A stretch of DNA of 64,000 nt from positions 3,780,001-3,844,000 of the forward strand of contig NC_019682.1 of assembly GCF_000316575.1 (NCBI RefSeq), given 5' to 3'. The translations under genes and the position numbers were made by a program. Positions 63,215 through 64,000 of this stretch are shown one piece after another (the first letter of the stretch is position 1; each line of letters begins with the position of its first letter). A model generated the notes under the pieces. The model made no database searches and had not been told where the DNA came from. It saw only the letters and a program-made list of their open reading frames with translations. This stretch comes from Calothrix sp. PCC 7507. GTDB taxonomy: Bacteria; Cyanobacteriota; Cyanobacteriia; Cyanobacteriales; Nostocaceae.

Positions 63215-64000
63215 TTAAATTGATAAACTTAGCTGTGAGCCTTGTTGACTCTTATGGACTTCAATCCGGGCTTGAAAGGCTTCTTTGAGGTGGGGCATGT
63301 GGGTGACTGTAAGTATACAGGCAAAATCTGAGGCGATCGCATTAATCGCGGCAATCAAGCGATCGCATCCTTCCGCATCCTGAGTCCCAAAGCCTTCATC
63401 GACAATCAGCAGTTGCAAAGCCGCCCCCGCCCGCTGCGCCAATAGTTTCGCCAAAGCTAACCGAATCGCAAAGTTAATTCTAAACGCCTCCCCACCAGAA
63501 TAGGTTTCATATGATCGCGTCCCTCTAGCATCAGCAATTAAAATATCTAATGTATCTATTAATTTGACATTTTTCTTGCTTGACTTCCCAGCTTTTCCAG
63601 CCTTTTGTGTAATAAATTGCACATGTAACTGGTTGGCACTCAACCGCGAAAGTAGTTGATTCGTCTCAGCTTCTAGTTGAGGTAACACATTCTCAATCAT
63701 CAGTGCTTGGATACCATTTTTACCAAATGCCTGCGTTAATTCCTGATAAACCCGATGTTGGTGCTTACAAGATTGCAGTTGCAATTGCTGCTGTTCATAC
63801 TGAGCTTGCAGGGTTTCTAATTGGTGAGCTAGCTGTTCTAAGCGCCCCAACTTAGCGATTTTTTCATCCAGTTCCCGTCTGCGGATTTGCAGTTGCTGCT
63901 CTAAAGCTTGAATTTGGCTGATGGGGTTGGCTGTGGCTGCTAACTGTTGGTTAATATCTTCGATTTGAGCCGCGAGTATTTGCCGTTCAGTTAATCTAGC
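63215..64000 (-). CDS. sbcC: Exonuclease subunit SbcC (C-terminal part)
   Basis: The frame is open to the window edge and covers 261 residues. A coiled-coil stretch (AQIEDINQQLAATANPISQI... to QSCKHQH) is followed by the ABC-type head: the signature YSGGEAFRINFAIRLALAKL and Walker B LLIVDEGFGTQD, with switch His in TVTHMPHL. SbcC works with SbcD to open hairpins and degrade palindromic DNA ends. That is notable in a genome so rich in inverted repeats. The N-terminal half and SbcD are outside the window. Confidence 0.93.
   Translation of the reverse strand, partial: ARLTERQILAAQIEDINQQLAATANPISQIQALEQQLQIRRRELDEKIAKLGRLEQLAHQLETLQAQYEQQQLQLQSCKHQHRVYQELTQAFGKNGIQALMIENVLPQLEAETNQLLSRLSANQLHVQFITQKAGKAGKSSKKNVKLIDTLDILIADARGTRSYETYSGGEAFRINFAIRLALAKLLAQRAGAALQLLIVDEGFGTQDAEGCDRLIAAINAIASDFACILTVTHMPHLKEAFQARIEVHKSQQGSQLSLSI

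Overview
The window is chromosomal DNA of a filamentous, probably heterocyst-forming cyanobacterium (Nostocales type). Several things point to this. GCGATCGC (HIP1) octamers are frequent. There are arrays of the heptamer repeats TAACTGA, TGACCAA and GGAGTCA (STRR), and many small inverted-repeat elements. Cyanobacterial marker genes are present: Ycf46-type AAA ATPase, DUF3134, DUF2808, DUF4336, the split pntA1/pntA2/pntB transhydrogenase, and the rpmH-rnpA-PH-yidC-jag-DUF177 cluster. The exact genus cannot be fixed by reading alone.

Layout. 1-2153: succinate-semialdehyde dehydrogenase (partial) and a ThDP enzyme of the 2-oxoglutarate decarboxylase type, together the cyanobacterial bypass of the TCA cycle. 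2950-4998 (-): four-helix protein, JAMM protease and MoeB-rhodanese (sulfur-carrier chemistry). 5310-7250 (-): two Tat-exported beta-carbonic anhydrases. 7421-21176: housekeeping and metabolic genes (LivF/NatE-type ABC ATPase, TenA, RluA-type synthase, DUF4336, ComB, a BlaI/M56 pair, AqpZ, RNase Z, PRK-like kinase, O-methyltransferase), separated by many mobile repeats. 22053-33046: an accessory island. It is bounded by inverted sequences that resemble Tn3-family ends. It holds two almost identical BASS transporters as direct repeats around a cytochrome P450-DUF202-sulfatase operon, an IS1 relic, and a visibly GC-richer three-gene cassette (alpha/beta-barrel protein, DyP-type peroxidase, GATase-like protein). 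33095-43737: TrhO, tRNA-Ala(UGC), a DUF938 methyltransferase, three left-handed beta-helix acyltransferases, a PlsC-like acyltransferase, leuD, leuC, and a deletion scar joining two broken genes. 44140-47208 (-): pyridine nucleotide transhydrogenase operon. 47994-52277 (+): DUF2808, then the rpmH-to-DUF177 ribosome/membrane-insertion cluster. 52299-54974 (-): a possible signalling unit made of a membrane-anchored protein with two 20-residue pseudo-repeats, a STAND-type NTPase module and a winged-helix/TPR protein. 55557-64000: Ycf46 ATPase, an SH3 protein, a peptidoglycan-binding/SPOR protein, a GAF-PAS-GGDEF-EAL protein and the 3' part of sbcC.

The most interesting regions are: (i) the island at 22-33 kb, where transporter, P450, sulfatase and peroxidase suggest uptake and breakdown of a sulfated or aromatic organic anion; (ii) the STAND-like unit at 52.3-55.0 kb, whose two-repeat motif resembles amyloid signalling motifs and whose NTPase/TPR boundary lies inside a heptamer array; (iii) the recurrent way heptamer repeats supply the last codons and stop of genes. 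All functions are read from sequence and family knowledge; no search was run.
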